40,150 nt of DNA, taken from NCBI GenBank assembly GCA_964394565.1, contig CAYMYA010000006.1:1-40150 (forward strand), read 5' to 3'. A program made the position numbers and the translations under genes. The notes beneath the pieces were generated by a model. It did no database searches. It had not been told where the DNA came from and saw only the letters and a program-made list of their open reading frames with translations. Every line of letters begins with the position of its first letter. Position 1 is the first letter of the stretch. Shown in pieces: positions 21,727 through 31,078 of this stretch. The stretch comes from CAIKHN01 sp964394565. GTDB taxonomy: Bacteria; Patescibacteriota; Patescibacteriia; UBA9934.

Positions 21727-24380
21727 CGATGAATCTTGATGATATTCTTACGAGTACTTCCCAAACAGTTGGGACTCCCGGCGTGTTGATTGATGGGGTG
21801 TTTTGGTATTGGGATGGTGATATTTCTCGCGAAGCGATTGCGTGGCGTCGCCGTGCGCGTGCGGTGGGGCGTGCGATGCAACGCGTGAGTATTGTATTCG
21901 GTTTTCTTGGTGTGATCGGATTTTTTCTTGGTGTGATGACGACACACGCGACGGATTTGTTGAGTAGTGTGTTTTGGACGACGCCGCACCGAACGCTGTT
22001 TGCGTTGTGGTTTGGTGTGTTGATGTTCTGTTTTGGGTATTATAAAACTCGCGATATCGCGTCGAGAATGGTTGCGCTACCGTCGACGTCAAAAAACCCA
22101 CCGGAAGCGTCATCCGTTGCAACGCTTGCAGGTATTCAGCAGAAAAAAGGAATGTTCTGCGCATTTTCTGCTGACGGTGCCGCAGCATTGGAAGATGCAT
22201 TCGTGCTCGCTGAACGTTCGCAGCATACAAGCGTTTCGTCACTGCATGTGTTTGCAGCAACATTAACAGACGAAAATGTTCGTATTCTCTTTGCACGATT
22301 AGGCGTATCAGTGTCCTCCATTCTCGACCCATTGCGTCGGAAGATGGCGGCATTTCCGACGGGAAATTCGGCATTTGATGATGCCGGAATTTCAATTGGA
22401 CGCGCCGCATTTTTGCGTGCCGCGGTACGTCGTGCGTCCTATGTGACCGCGCTCGATTGTTTTGCGGTATGTTATGCAGCGGATGCGTATATTCAAGAAG
22501 TGTTATATGCCGCAGGAGTGGATGCGGATGCGCTGAATAATACGGTAGCATGGTTGAATATCCAGGATGTATTACGTGCAAAATATCTCCAGTTCCGTCG
22601 TGCCGCGGCGTTGAAGCCAACGGGCAATATGGATCGCGCATACACTGCGGTTGCGACACCATTTTTGGATAGCGTTGCGGACGATCTCACGCGAGCTGCG
22701 GTGTATGGCCGGCTAGAGTTTTGCGTTGATCGTGAGAAAGAAATTGCGTCAATCTTGCGCTCCATTGAGGGCGGCGAGCAAAGTGTTGTCCTCGTTGGCC
22801 AGCCGGGTGTTGGCCGTGGGGCGCTGATTGAAGGAATCGCTGAGCTCATGGTTGAAGAGCAGGTTCCCGATATTCTTAAGGATAAACGTCTGCTGCGTTT
22901 GAATGTGGCGCATATCGTCAGCGCACAGGGTGGTTCTGGTGCTGAGGAACGGCTGTTGTTTGCGCTTCAGGAAGTGGCAATGAGTCGGAATATCGTTCTC
23001 GTGATCGAAAACATTCATGAGCTTGTTGGTGTTGGGGGATCAGTTGACCTTTCATCGATCCTTGCAAGCGAACTGGAGAAAAAATATACGTTTGTTTTGG
23101 CAACTGCGACGCCTGGTGGGTACACTGAAAAGCTTGAGCGGTCGAGCCTTGGGCCGAAACTTGCACGGATTACGGTTGACGAGCCAGATCGGAATGTTGC
23201 GATTCAAATTGTTGAGTCGCACCTAGGGGCGATTGAGGCAAAACATCATGTCGCATTTACGTATCACGCTGTTGCGGCGTGTGTCGAACTCGCATCGCGC
23301 TATTTGCATGAGAGTGTATTGCCGACGTCGGCGCTTACGATTGCACAGGAAGCTGCGCTTGTGGTGAGTAAAAAACCGAAACATGGTGCACTTGCATGGG
23401 TGACGAAAGAAGACGTTGCTGAGCGGGTTTCGGAAAAGTCCAATATTCCCGTGACGGCGGTTTCTCAAGACGAAAGTGAAAAGTTGTTGCAGCTTGAGTC
23501 GAGGTTGCATGAGCGGGTGATTGGGCAAGAGCAGGCTATTACGGCAATTTCGTCTGCGTTGCGCCGTGCGCGCACAGAGTTACGTGCAGGGAATCGACCA
23601 ATCGCGAATTTTCTCTTTCTTGGTCCGACGGGTGTGGGAAAAACAGAACTCGCAAAAACAACATCGGAAGTATATTTCGGAAGTGAAGATGCAATGGTGC
23701 GTTTCGATATGTCCGAATATCAGGACCAATCGTCTATTTCTCGATTGATTGGCGGGAGCGGTGAGGCGGGATTACTCACGGAGGCAATACGTCGAGCACC
23801 ATTCTCGCTGCTTCTGTTGGACGAATTGGAAAAAGCTCATCCTGATATTTTGAATCTCTTTTTGCAAGTGATGGATGACGGGCGCTTGACGGATGGGCTC
23901 GGGCAAACGGTCGATTTTACGAATGTGATTCTTATTGCAACATCGAACGCAGGGACGCAGTATATTCAGGATGAATGCTCAAAGGGTACCGCATTCGATG
24001 TGGTGAAGGCCGGGCTGTTGGAGAACGAGCTCCGTCAAACCTATCGCCCAGAGTTTTTGAACCGATTTGACGACGTGATTGTGTTTACGCCGCTGTCGCC
24101 AGATGACGTTTCCGCAATTGCGTATATGATGATTGCGAAAATTTCGGAACGGTTAAAGGCAAAGGGATTAGAGTTTCAGGTGGACGACGATGCGGTGCAT
24201 GAACTCGCGGCACAGGGGTATGATCAGAAATTTGGCGCGCGTCCACTGCGGAGAGTGTTGCAAGAGCGTGTGGAAAACGTGATTGCTGAGCGCATTTTGC
24301 GGGGCGATGTTGGCCGACGGGACACGATTATGTACCGGAAAGGTGGTGAGGTAACCGTACAAAAAGCTGCGGCGTTATAG
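21723..24380 (+). CDS. Membrane-anchored ClpC/ClpB-like AAA+ ATPase with degenerate first module
   Basis: 885 aa. Two membrane helices (about 54-74 and 90-107) precede a Clp-N-like region (about 155-290). Module 1 (about 325-570) has lost its catalytic residues: the Walker A position reads GQPGVGRG (359-366, Arg for the essential Lys), Walker B reads VIEN, and the Arg-finger segment LERRF is SLGPKL. Module 2 is intact: GPTGVGKTE (634-642), LLLDELEKAH (about 697-706), TSNAG and the C-terminal small domain GARPLRRVLQ. Clp unfoldases remodel or feed proteins to proteases; no clpP is in the window. The upstream membrane-protein gene overlaps its start. Confidence 0.85.
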   Translation: MTMNLDDILTSTSQTVGTPGVLIDGVFWYWDGDISREAIAWRRRARAVGRAMQRVSIVFGFLGVIGFFLGVMTTHATDLLSSVFWTTPHRTLFALWFGVLMFCFGYYKTRDIASRMVALPSTSKNPPEASSVATLAGIQQKKGMFCAFSADGAAALEDAFVLAERSQHTSVSSLHVFAATLTDENVRILFARLGVSVSSILDPLRRKMAAFPTGNSAFDDAGISIGRAAFLRAAVRRASYVTALDCFAVCYAADAYIQEVLYAAGVDADALNNTVAWLNIQDVLRAKYLQFRRAAALKPTGNMDRAYTAVATPFLDSVADDLTRAAVYGRLEFCVDREKEIASILRSIEGGEQSVVLVGQPGVGRGALIEGIAELMVEEQVPDILKDKRLLRLNVAHIVSAQGGSGAEERLLFALQEVAMSRNIVLVIENIHELVGVGGSVDLSSILASELEKKYTFVLATATPGGYTEKLERSSLGPKLARITVDEPDRNVAIQIVESHLGAIEAKHHVAFTYHAVAACVELASRYLHESVLPTSALTIAQEAALVVSKKPKHGALAWVTKEDVAERVSEKSNIPVTAVSQDESEKLLQLESRLHERVIGQEQAITAISSALRRARTELRAGNRPIANFLFLGPTGVGKTELAKTTSEVYFGSEDAMVRFDMSEYQDQSSISRLIGGSGEAGLLTEAIRRAPFSLLLLDELEKAHPDILNLFLQVMDDGRLTDGLGQTVDFTNVILIATSNAGTQYIQDECSKGTAFDVVKAGLLENELRQTYRPEFLNRFDDVIVFTPLSPDDVSAIAYMMIAKISERLKAKGLEFQVDDDAVHELAAQGYDQKFGARPLRRVLQERVENVIAERILRGDVGRRDTIMYRKGGEVTVQKAAAL

Positions 24381-24392
24381 TGCTCGTCGTGC

Positions 24393-24398
24393 TACACT
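24393..24398 (+). promoter_or_regulatory. Extended -10 (TGC-TACACT) before the pseudouridine synthase gene
   Basis: TACACT with upstream TG ends 7 nt before the ATG at 24406, predicting a leaderless message. Confidence 0.65.
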
Positions 24399-24405
24399 TT
24401 CGTTC

Positions 24406-25092
24406 ATGCAGATGCCGATATTGTACGAAGATAATCACGTTATTGCCGTGCGTAAGCCACATGGCATGCTTGTGCAATCTGATGGCACGGATGACGTGAC
24501 GTTGATTCAGACACTTCGATATTTTTTGAAGCAGCGAGAGAATAAACCTGGGAATGTGTTTCTTGGGCTTGTGCACCGACTTGATCGTCCAGTTGGTGGT
24601 GTGATCATCTTTGGCAAAACGAGCAAAGGCGCGGCGAGACTTTCTGAGCAATTTCGTGTGCATTCGGTTGCGAAAGTCTATTGGGCGGTTGTTGAGTCAT
24701 TCGGCCATGAATATACGGTTGGCTCCGAAGGCGTCGTCGATCATTGGCTGCTGAAGGACGAGGTTCGGAATGTCGTCACGGCACATGACTCCGAGGTTCC
24801 TGGTTCCCAACGCGCGGAAACTGCGTGGAAGATTCTTCGGAAGACCAAGGATGGTCGGTTGCTCATTGAGGTGCGCCCTGAAACTGGCCGCTCGCATCAA
24901 ATTCGTGTTGCCATGGCATCGCTTGGCATGCCAATATATGGCGACATGAAATATGGCTCACCGTCGGCGATTGCGCTTCCGAATGGCTCGACCGCGCTCG
25001 GATTGATGGCACGTTCGTTGAGTGTTGATCACGTCGTGACGAGGGAGCGCATACGTGTTGTTGCAGAACCAGAGCTTGAATGTTTTTTGTAA
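24406..25092 (+). CDS. RluA/RluD-family RNA pseudouridine synthase
   Basis: 228 aa. Converts uridine to pseudouridine in rRNA or tRNA. Visible: N-terminal ILYEDNHVIAVRKPHGMLVQ (about 5-24), the catalytic HRLDRPVGGVIIF motif (about 63-75, catalytic Asp), KVYWAVV, RAETAWKIL and the end motif GRSHQIRVAMASLGMPIYGD. There is no S4 domain, so it is the short RluA-type form; the target base cannot be assigned. mnmA starts 1 nt after its stop, so the two RNA-modification genes form an operon. Confidence 0.9.
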   Translation: MQMPILYEDNHVIAVRKPHGMLVQSDGTDDVTLIQTLRYFLKQRENKPGNVFLGLVHRLDRPVGGVIIFGKTSKGAARLSEQFRVHSVAKVYWAVVESFGHEYTVGSEGVVDHWLLKDEVRNVVTAHDSEVPGSQRAETAWKILRKTKDGRLLIEVRPETGRSHQIRVAMASLGMPIYGDMKYGSPSAIALPNGSTALGLMARSLSVDHVVTRERIRVVAEPELECFL

Positions 25093-25093
25093 T

Positions 25094-26322
25094 ATGTCAA
25101 AAGGAAAAGTTCTCCTCGGAATGAGTGGTGGGGTCGATAGTAGTGTGTCGGCGATATTGTTGCTTGAGCAGGGATACGAGGTGATTGGTGGATTCATGAA
25201 GAATTGGAGCTCGAACGATGAAGGAGAAGCATGCGAATGGCGGCGGGAGCGGCGGGATGCCATGCGTGTTGCCGGGCAGCTGGGATTGAAGTTTTATACG
25301 TTTGATTTTGAAGCGCAATATCGGAGCAAGGTGTACGAATACATGATCGACGAGTATAGGGCGGGGCGCACGCCGAACCCGGATGTGTTGTGCAACAAGT
25401 ACATGAAATTCGATCTTTTTTTGCAAGAGGCAGACAAACTCGGCTGTGATAGTATCGCCACCGGTCATTACGCACGCCGGGTTGATGACGAAAACGGTGT
25501 TGCGCATCTTCTCACCGGAGTTGATCGAGAGAAAGATCAAACCTATTTTTTGTGTCAGCTGAACCAAGGGCAGCTCAAACGATCGCTGTTCCCGATCGGT
25601 CATTTGGAAAAATCAAAGGTGCGAGAAATTGCACGTCACCATCATCTGTTTGTTGCGGAGAAAAAAGATAGCCAAGGCATTTGTTTCATCGGCCAAGTCG
25701 ATATGCAGCAGTTTCTTGAAGCACGCATTGCGCCGCATGATGGGAATATTGTGACGACAGATGGTCGAGTGCTCGGCCAACATCGTGGGTTCGAATTTTA
25801 TACAATTGGTCAGCGCGGTGGCCTTGGTATTGGCGGCGGAACACCGTTGTATGTTGTAAATCGCAATCCAGAGACGAATGAGGTGGTGGTTGCACTCGGC
25901 CCAGATGATCCCGCATTGTTTCGCTCAGAACTCAGTGCAACGAACGTGAGTGAAACGTATCCCGGAATCATCGATTCCATGATTGGTAAAACCATCACCG
26001 CCAGAATCCGTTATCGCCAGCCGTTGGCAGAATGTGTGGTGGAGAAGGAGAGTGGGGATCCAGTACTTTCTGTCCGCTTCCTCACCCCGCAACGCGCCGT
26101 TGCGCCAGGGCAGTTTGTGGCGTTTTATGTCGGGGATGAGATGATTGGGAGCGGTGTCATCGTGTNNNNNNNNNNNNNNNNNNNNNNNNNNNNNNNNNNN
26201 NNNNNNNNNNNNNNNNNNNNNNNNNNNNNNNNNNNNNNNNNNNNNNNNNNNNNNNNNNNNNNNNNCAGTTTGTGGCGTTTTATGTCGGGGATGAGATGAT
26301 TGGGAGCGGTGTCATCGTGTAA
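25094..26322 (+). CDS. mnmA: tRNA-specific 2-thiouridylase (interrupted by an assembly gap)
   Basis: Thiolates U34 of tRNA-Glu, -Gln and -Lys. Visible: PP-loop LLGMSGGVDSSVSAILL (about 7-23), the first catalytic Cys in NPDVLCNKYMKFD, ATGHYAR, the second Cys in DSQGICFIG, FYTIGQRGGLGIGG and the C-terminal PQRAVAPGQFVAFY. A 100-N run (26166-26265) interrupts it, but the 55 nt on either side are identical. Removing one copy and the Ns restores a normal 357-residue protein ending GSGVIV and TAA. The gap is therefore probably an artefact. The start overlaps no ribosome site and is 1 nt after the previous stop. Confidence 0.93.
26111..26320. other. Assembly gap (100 N) flanked by identical 55-nt ends
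   Basis: 26111-26165 and 26266-26320 are identical, and the 100 N between them are a placeholder. This looks like two contigs that share one 55-mer end and were not merged. The true sequence is probably 155 nt shorter. Confidence 0.9.
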
Positions 26323-26467
26323 ATGACGTTTCGGAAAGTTATCCCCGTGGGTAAGTGCTCTTGACCCAGGTAGGAAGGGGGAATTGGTGCGGATTTTCTG
26401 GGGAATTATTTGTGAGAAATTGTGCAAGGAGTTATCCACTATTTTTGTGGGTGAGTGAACCGGTGCA

Positions 26468-26515
26468 ACACAACATGTAGTGCTATACTCGCCAGTGCAG
26501 CACAAGCCCTTGTGT
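26468..26515 (+). promoter_or_regulatory. nrdJ promoter with two NrdR-box-like operators
   Basis: Box 1 (26468-26483, ACACAACATGTAGTGC) matches 13 of 16 positions of the remembered NrdR consensus acaCwAtATaTwGwgt, including all strongly conserved ones. Box 2 (26500-26515, GCACAAGCCCTTGTGT) matches 11 of 16, with perfect arms. Their centres are 32 nt apart, three helical turns, as known for NrdR sites. An extended -10 (TGC-TATACT, 26484-26489) lies between them. The outer arms also form a 10-bp inverted repeat (26464-26473 with 26510-26519). The leader to nrdJ is about 127 nt. It holds a GAGGGA/TCCCTC hairpin and no recognised riboswitch. The rest of 26323-26467 shows nothing. Confidence 0.75.
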
Positions 26516-26621
26516 TGCAACGTCGATGGAGGGAAGCTTTCTTGAAGTCCCTCACGGGATTATTTTGTTCGAAATTGTGCGTCGTTCAGTCACCCCTATA
26601 TTTTTTACACCGCACTTCACT

Positions 26622-29600
26622 ATGTCCTCACCAACCGTCAATGCCCAGCGTGCCGTACAGGAAAAGATCGCATCTGTTGTTGATGCAGTGTACGACTATA
26701 TGACTTCTCTGAAAGAGGTGGTGAAGCGGAGCGGTCCGCACGAAACGTTTTCTGCGCAGAAAGTTGAGCAGTCTATTTCGCGCGCGTTGCTTGCGGCTGG
26801 GTTTAAAGAGAAGGATTTGCCCCGATACGTGCAGCGTATGACGGCGAATGTGTTGTCCAGGTTGCAACGCCAGTTTAATGGCCATGCGACGCCAACAACG
26901 CACGCGATTCGAGAAACTGTTGCGGTGGCATTTATTGATAATAATTTGGTTCATGTTGCGCGCGTGTACTTGGCGTATAACAAACATGCGGTAACCGCTA
27001 CTTTGGAACAATACGGAAAAGGTATACACGTTGAACGGTATTTCACCAAGGAAGGTGTGAACCCGTACGATGTATTGACGTGGGAGAAGCGTACGGCAGT
27101 GATTACCAATGAAAAGGGTGAGAAAGTGTTTGAACAAACGGATATCGAAGTGCCGTCGACATGGAGTCAGACATCCGTGAATATTGTTGCTCAGAAATAT
27201 TTTCGCGGGAAAGTGGGAACACCGGAGCGCGAAACGTCCATGAAGCAGCTCATGAGCCGTATTTCCGTTACCATGGCGAACTGGGGTCGTAAAGATGGAT
27301 ATTTCGCCACTGCGAAGGATGCTCAGGCGTTTGAGGATGAATTGAGTTGGATTTTAGTGAACCAAATGGCGGCATTTAATTCGCCAGTGTGGTTTAACGT
27401 TGGTATCAACCCGCACCCCCAGTGTTCTGCGTGTTTTATTAACAGCGTTGAAGACGACATGCGTTCAATTCTTCACCTTACTGCAACCGAAAGCATGTTG
27501 TTCAAGCAGGGGTCTGGCACAGGATCCAATTTATCAAACCTGCGTTCTACCCGAGAATATCTCGGCGGAAGCAATGGCCGTTCTTCGGGGCCGGTCTCGT
27601 TCATGAAGGGACTTGATGCGTTTGCGGGGATTGTGAAATCTGGTGGGAAAACGCGCCGTGCGGCAAAAATGGTCATTTTGAACGTGGGGCACCCTGATAT
27701 CATGACGTTTATTGAATGCAAAGCGAAGGAGGAGCGGAAGGCGTGGGCACTTGTTGATGCGGGGTACGATAGCGGTATGGATGGAGAGGCGTACGGTTCC
27801 ATTTATTTCCAGAACGCAAACAATTCTGTGCGCGTGACGGATGACTTTATGCGTGCGGTGGAACAGGACGGGCAATGGGTCACACACGAAGTGACCACTG
27901 GGAAGCCATCGGTGACGTTTAAGGCGCGCGACGTGATGCGGAATATTGCGGAGTGTGCGTGGCAGTGTGGAGACCCTGGTGTGCAATACGACACGACGAC
28001 AAATGTGTGGCATACGTGTAAGAATACCGGTCGTATTAATGCAAGTAACCCATGTTCGGAATACATGTTCTTGGACGACACCGCGTGCAATTTGTCGTCG
28101 TTGAACTTAATGAAGTTCCGTAAGGAGGTGAACGGCGTGATGGAGTTTGATGTGGAGTCGTTTGTTCGTGCAGCGAAGGTGATGATTACGGCAATGGAAA
28201 TTACTGTTGGAAATTCCAGCTACCCAACACCTTCTATTGAACAGAATAGCCACGATTTCCGTCCGCTAGGTATTGGATTTGCAAATCTTGGTGCGCTGTT
28301 GATGAGTCGCGGTGTTGCATATGATTCGGATGAGGGACGAAATCTCGCTGGCGGCATTATGGCCTTACTTTCCGGTTGTACGTACGAACAAAGCGCGTAC
28401 ATTGCCGAGAAGATTGGTGCGTTCGCTGGGTTTGCTGTGAATAAAGAGCCGTGCATGGACGTGATGCGCATGCATCGTGATGCGTCCTATGCCATGGACA
28501 CCGCAACATTACCTGCAGATCTTGTCGCAGCAGCGCGCGCATCGTGGGATCGCGTGGTGGAGGAGGGTGAAAAACATGGGTTGCGCAACGCACAAATTTC
28601 TGTACTCGCACCAACGGGAACGATTTCGTTTTTGATGGATTGTGATACCACGGGCATTGAGCCGGATATCGCAATCGTGAAGTATAAGTGGCTCGTGGGG
28701 GGCGGCATGTTGAAGATGGTGAATCAAACTGTTCCAGAGGCGTTGACGCGACTGGGCTACTCCGAACGTCAGCGTGCGGAAATTCTTGCGTACGTGGATA
28801 CACAGGATACGATTGAGGGTGCGCCACACGTAAAACCGGAACATCTTTCCGTGTTCGACTGTGCATTTAAAGCAAAGAATGGGGTGCGCTCTATCCATTA
28901 CATGGGGCACTTGCGCATGATGGCTGCGGTACAGCCGTTTATTTCCGGTGCGATTAGTAAGACGGTGAACATGCCGAATGAGGCGACGGTTGAGGATATT
29001 GAAAAAGTGTACATGGAAGGGTGGAAGATGGGGCTGAAGGCTATTGCGATTTATCGTGACGGCAGCAAGCGTCAGCAAGCCCTCACGACGAGCCGTGAGA
29101 AAGACGCGAAGAAAATGAACGCCGAGCAGCAAGCGGAAGAAAAAGGTGCAGAAAGCGCTGCTGTGCCGACCGTCACTATTGCTTCAGTGACGGAACAGAA
29201 GAATGCACCTCGTCGTCGCCGGTTGCCGGACGAACGCCGAGCGATCAATCATAAATTTTTGGTCGGTGGGCACAAGGGCTTTATTACGGTCGGGTTATAC
29301 GATGACGGTACACCGGGAGAGATGTTCATTACCATGGCAAAGGAAGGTTCGGTGATTAGTGGGTTAATGGATGCGTTTGCGACGTCGATTTCTATTGGCT
29401 TGCAATACGGCGTGCCGCTGCAGGTCTTGGTAAACAAGTTCGTACACATGCGCTTTGAGCCTTCTGGTTTTACGAATAACCCGAATATTCGCATTGCGAA
29501 ATCCATCGTGGATTACATCTTCCGTTGGATGAGCATGAAGTTCTTGTCGTCAGAAGACCAAATCGCTGTAGGAATTAATGTTGTTCCGCCAACCACGGAC

Positions 29601-29840
29601 GCGATGTCCAATACATCGTCACAGGCACCACTTGCAGACATTCAGCCAACGATCTTTACGTCTGTGTCAGACACAAATCCGGTCATGGCGCCAGGAACAG
29701 CGCCAGCAAAAATGGGATTACTCTCAACATTTAATAACACCGCGGATGCCCCAGCATGCGACACGTGCGGCAGCATGATGGTGCGCAACGCCGCGTGCTA
29801 CAAATGCTTGAACTGCGGCTCAACAAGCGGGTGTTCTTGA
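26622..29840 (+). CDS. nrdJ: Adenosylcobalamin-dependent (class II) ribonucleotide reductase
   Basis: 1072 aa. Makes deoxyribonucleotides using adenosylcobalamin. An N-terminal ATP-cone-like regulatory domain (about 31-120, VVKRSGPHETFSAQKVEQ) precedes the catalytic barrel. Active-site elements: C271 in CSACF, NPCSE with N476, thiyl-radical C478 and E480, and C489 in TACNLSSLNL. The spacing of C478 to C489 matches the Thermotoga enzyme. SGTGSNLSNL and APTGTISFLMD are further family signatures. The C-terminus has a Cys-rich CDTCGSMM...CYKCLNCGS element that could shuttle electrons or bind zinc. Start chosen at the family-like MSSPT; an in-frame ATG at 26526 would lie in the operator leader. 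A hairpin follows. Confidence 0.96.
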   Translation: MSSPTVNAQRAVQEKIASVVDAVYDYMTSLKEVVKRSGPHETFSAQKVEQSISRALLAAGFKEKDLPRYVQRMTANVLSRLQRQFNGHATPTTHAIRETVAVAFIDNNLVHVARVYLAYNKHAVTATLEQYGKGIHVERYFTKEGVNPYDVLTWEKRTAVITNEKGEKVFEQTDIEVPSTWSQTSVNIVAQKYFRGKVGTPERETSMKQLMSRISVTMANWGRKDGYFATAKDAQAFEDELSWILVNQMAAFNSPVWFNVGINPHPQCSACFINSVEDDMRSILHLTATESMLFKQGSGTGSNLSNLRSTREYLGGSNGRSSGPVSFMKGLDAFAGIVKSGGKTRRAAKMVILNVGHPDIMTFIECKAKEERKAWALVDAGYDSGMDGEAYGSIYFQNANNSVRVTDDFMRAVEQDGQWVTHEVTTGKPSVTFKARDVMRNIAECAWQCGDPGVQYDTTTNVWHTCKNTGRINASNPCSEYMFLDDTACNLSSLNLMKFRKEVNGVMEFDVESFVRAAKVMITAMEITVGNSSYPTPSIEQNSHDFRPLGIGFANLGALLMSRGVAYDSDEGRNLAGGIMALLSGCTYEQSAYIAEKIGAFAGFAVNKEPCMDVMRMHRDASYAMDTATLPADLVAAARASWDRVVEEGEKHGLRNAQISVLAPTGTISFLMDCDTTGIEPDIAIVKYKWLVGGGMLKMVNQTVPEALTRLGYSERQRAEILAYVDTQDTIEGAPHVKPEHLSVFDCAFKAKNGVRSIHYMGHLRMMAAVQPFISGAISKTVNMPNEATVEDIEKVYMEGWKMGLKAIAIYRDGSKRQQALTTSREKDAKKMNAEQQAEEKGAESAAVPTVTIASVTEQKNAPRRRRLPDERRAINHKFLVGGHKGFITVGLYDDGTPGEMFITMAKEGSVISGLMDAFATSISIGLQYGVPLQVLVNKFVHMRFEPSGFTNNPNIRIAKSIVDYIFRWMSMKFLSSEDQIAVGINVVPPTTDAMSNTSSQAPLADIQPTIFTSVSDTNPVMAPGTAPAKMGLLSTFNNTADAPACDTCGSMMVRNAACYKCLNCGSTSGCS

Positions 29841-29857
29841 TTAGATGCAAATAACTT

Positions 29858-29879
29858 GGGCGAGACTTAAATCTCGCCC
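29858..29879 (+). terminator. Hairpin after nrdJ, probable terminator
   Basis: Perfect 8-bp GC-rich stem GGGCGAGA/TCTCGCCC with a 6-nt loop, 17 nt after the nrdJ stop. The T-run is poor (TGATATGTTT). Confidence 0.55.
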
Positions 29880-29890
29880 TGATATGTTTC

Positions 29891-30832
29891 ATGAAATCAG
29901 AATTTAAAAATGGGGAGCTTTTCGAGATAATTACCGCTACAGTTCATAGCGCTCTTAAGGATAGAGAGGATGTTGTTATAAAACAGAATATTAAAATTCA
30001 AGATTGTGATGGGCTGGATAGTCAAGTGGATGTTTATATCCAGTCAATACTCAATGGTTATCCATGTAATACCATTATTGAATGCAAGGATCATAGTAGG
30101 CCGATCGAGGTCGGAACAATGCGTGACTTTATTGAGAAAGCTTCTAGTTTAGGGGCGCAGCAGAAAATATTTGTTGCAAAAAATGGATTTCAGAAAGCAG
30201 CAAAGGTAAAAGCACAGAAGGCGGGAGTTGTCTTATCTACTTTAAAGGAATGTACAGATTCTCAGGTACGTGACTGGATCGGGGGAGCTCCAATGGTTCG
30301 ATATACAAACAAACATAAACATTTGAGTAACATTCGCATTAGTTTAGATAATGTAAGAATTGATGAAAAAAACACTGCTCGAGCCATTTATATTGTCTCA
30401 GGGAAAATTGTGGGGCAAGATATTTTTTCCGGAATATTGGTAGAATCAGTTTCCGATGCTCTTTTTGAGGGCATGGTGGATGGCGACCGTAAAGTAGAAG
30501 AAATCCTTTTCAATATCAATCCGGGAGAAATAATCGTCAAAATCAATGGGAGTTGTTTTGATGTTAAGGGTATTATTGCCACGTTGGTACTCACAGTAGA
30601 AACAACAAATCGCATGCTTCATCCCTGGAAATATCAGGGTGAAATATCGCCCACTGTTAGTGTAGCTGCCGGTGAATTTCAATTTAAAGATCATGCGGCG
30701 TGTATTTCTATGGCTAAAAAGCAAGGTGCGGATCAGTGTGCTTTTTCAATTAAAACAAAACCACGATCACAAATTGGAATAAAATATCATAGTATCAAGA
30801 CAGATTTTCAAACAACGACGGTTGAAAAATAA
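29891..30832 (+). CDS. Restriction endonuclease-like (Mrr-type) family protein
   Basis: 313 aa. Residues 1-125 match the PD-(D/E)xK Mrr-type nuclease fold: LDSQVDVYIQSI (about 42-53, catalytic Asp), the IIECKDHSRPIEVGTMRDF box (about 62-80, E-x-K), FVAKNGFQKAAKVKAQKAGV (about 94-113). The C-terminal 180 residues are not recognised and may recognise DNA or signal. No methyltransferase, helicase or specificity gene is adjacent, so it is an orphan. It is clearly AT-richer than its neighbours, with many AAA/ATA codons, suggesting transfer from elsewhere. A possible -10 (TATGTT) lies only 2 nt before the ATG. Confidence 0.75.
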   Translation: MKSEFKNGELFEIITATVHSALKDREDVVIKQNIKIQDCDGLDSQVDVYIQSILNGYPCNTIIECKDHSRPIEVGTMRDFIEKASSLGAQQKIFVAKNGFQKAAKVKAQKAGVVLSTLKECTDSQVRDWIGGAPMVRYTNKHKHLSNIRISLDNVRIDEKNTARAIYIVSGKIVGQDIFSGILVESVSDALFEGMVDGDRKVEEILFNINPGEIIVKINGSCFDVKGIIATLVLTVETTNRMLHPWKYQGEISPTVSVAAGEFQFKDHAACISMAKKQGADQCAFSIKTKPRSQIGIKYHSIKTDFQTTTVEK

Positions 30833-30863
30833 TACATTAAACTTTTACATTTATTTCAATTTT

Positions 30864-31076
30864 ATGGCAGAATTGACGGTTGCGGAACTTGCGGGGAAAA
30901 TTGCGCAGCTTGAGCGTGATTTAGAAGATGCGCAGAGAGATATTGCGGAACTTGAGCGCGACATGAAAGACGTGGCGCGAGATGTTGTGAGTGTTGAGCA
31001 GGACGTTGCACGACTTGATCGTGCAGTGGACGGTATCGATACCGCATTGGAAAGCCTCGCACGGCGCGCAGCGTAA
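30864..31076 (+). CDS. Small coiled-coil protein
   Basis: 70 aa. Nearly the whole protein is heptad-like and charged (QLERDLEDAQRDIAELERD; VEQDVARLDRAVDGIDT), predicting a long coiled coil with no membrane segment. A TACATT box lies 12 nt before the ATG. The DUF84 gene starts 2 nt after its stop, so they are probably co-transcribed. Function unknown. Confidence 0.65.
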   Translation: MAELTVAELAGKIAQLERDLEDAQRDIAELERDMKDVARDVVSVEQDVARLDRAVDGIDTALESLARRAA

Positions 31077-31078
31077 GT

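Noticed and set aside
26041..26090. GTGGGGATCCAGTA inside mnmA resembles half of the palindromic repeat
   Set aside because: The encoded residues align with normal MnmA and no second arm is present, so a chance match is more likely.
26490..26621. Cobalamin riboswitch in the nrdJ leader
   Set aside because: The leader is only about 127 nt and shows no B12-box-like conserved sequence. The two NrdR-like boxes explain the regulation better.
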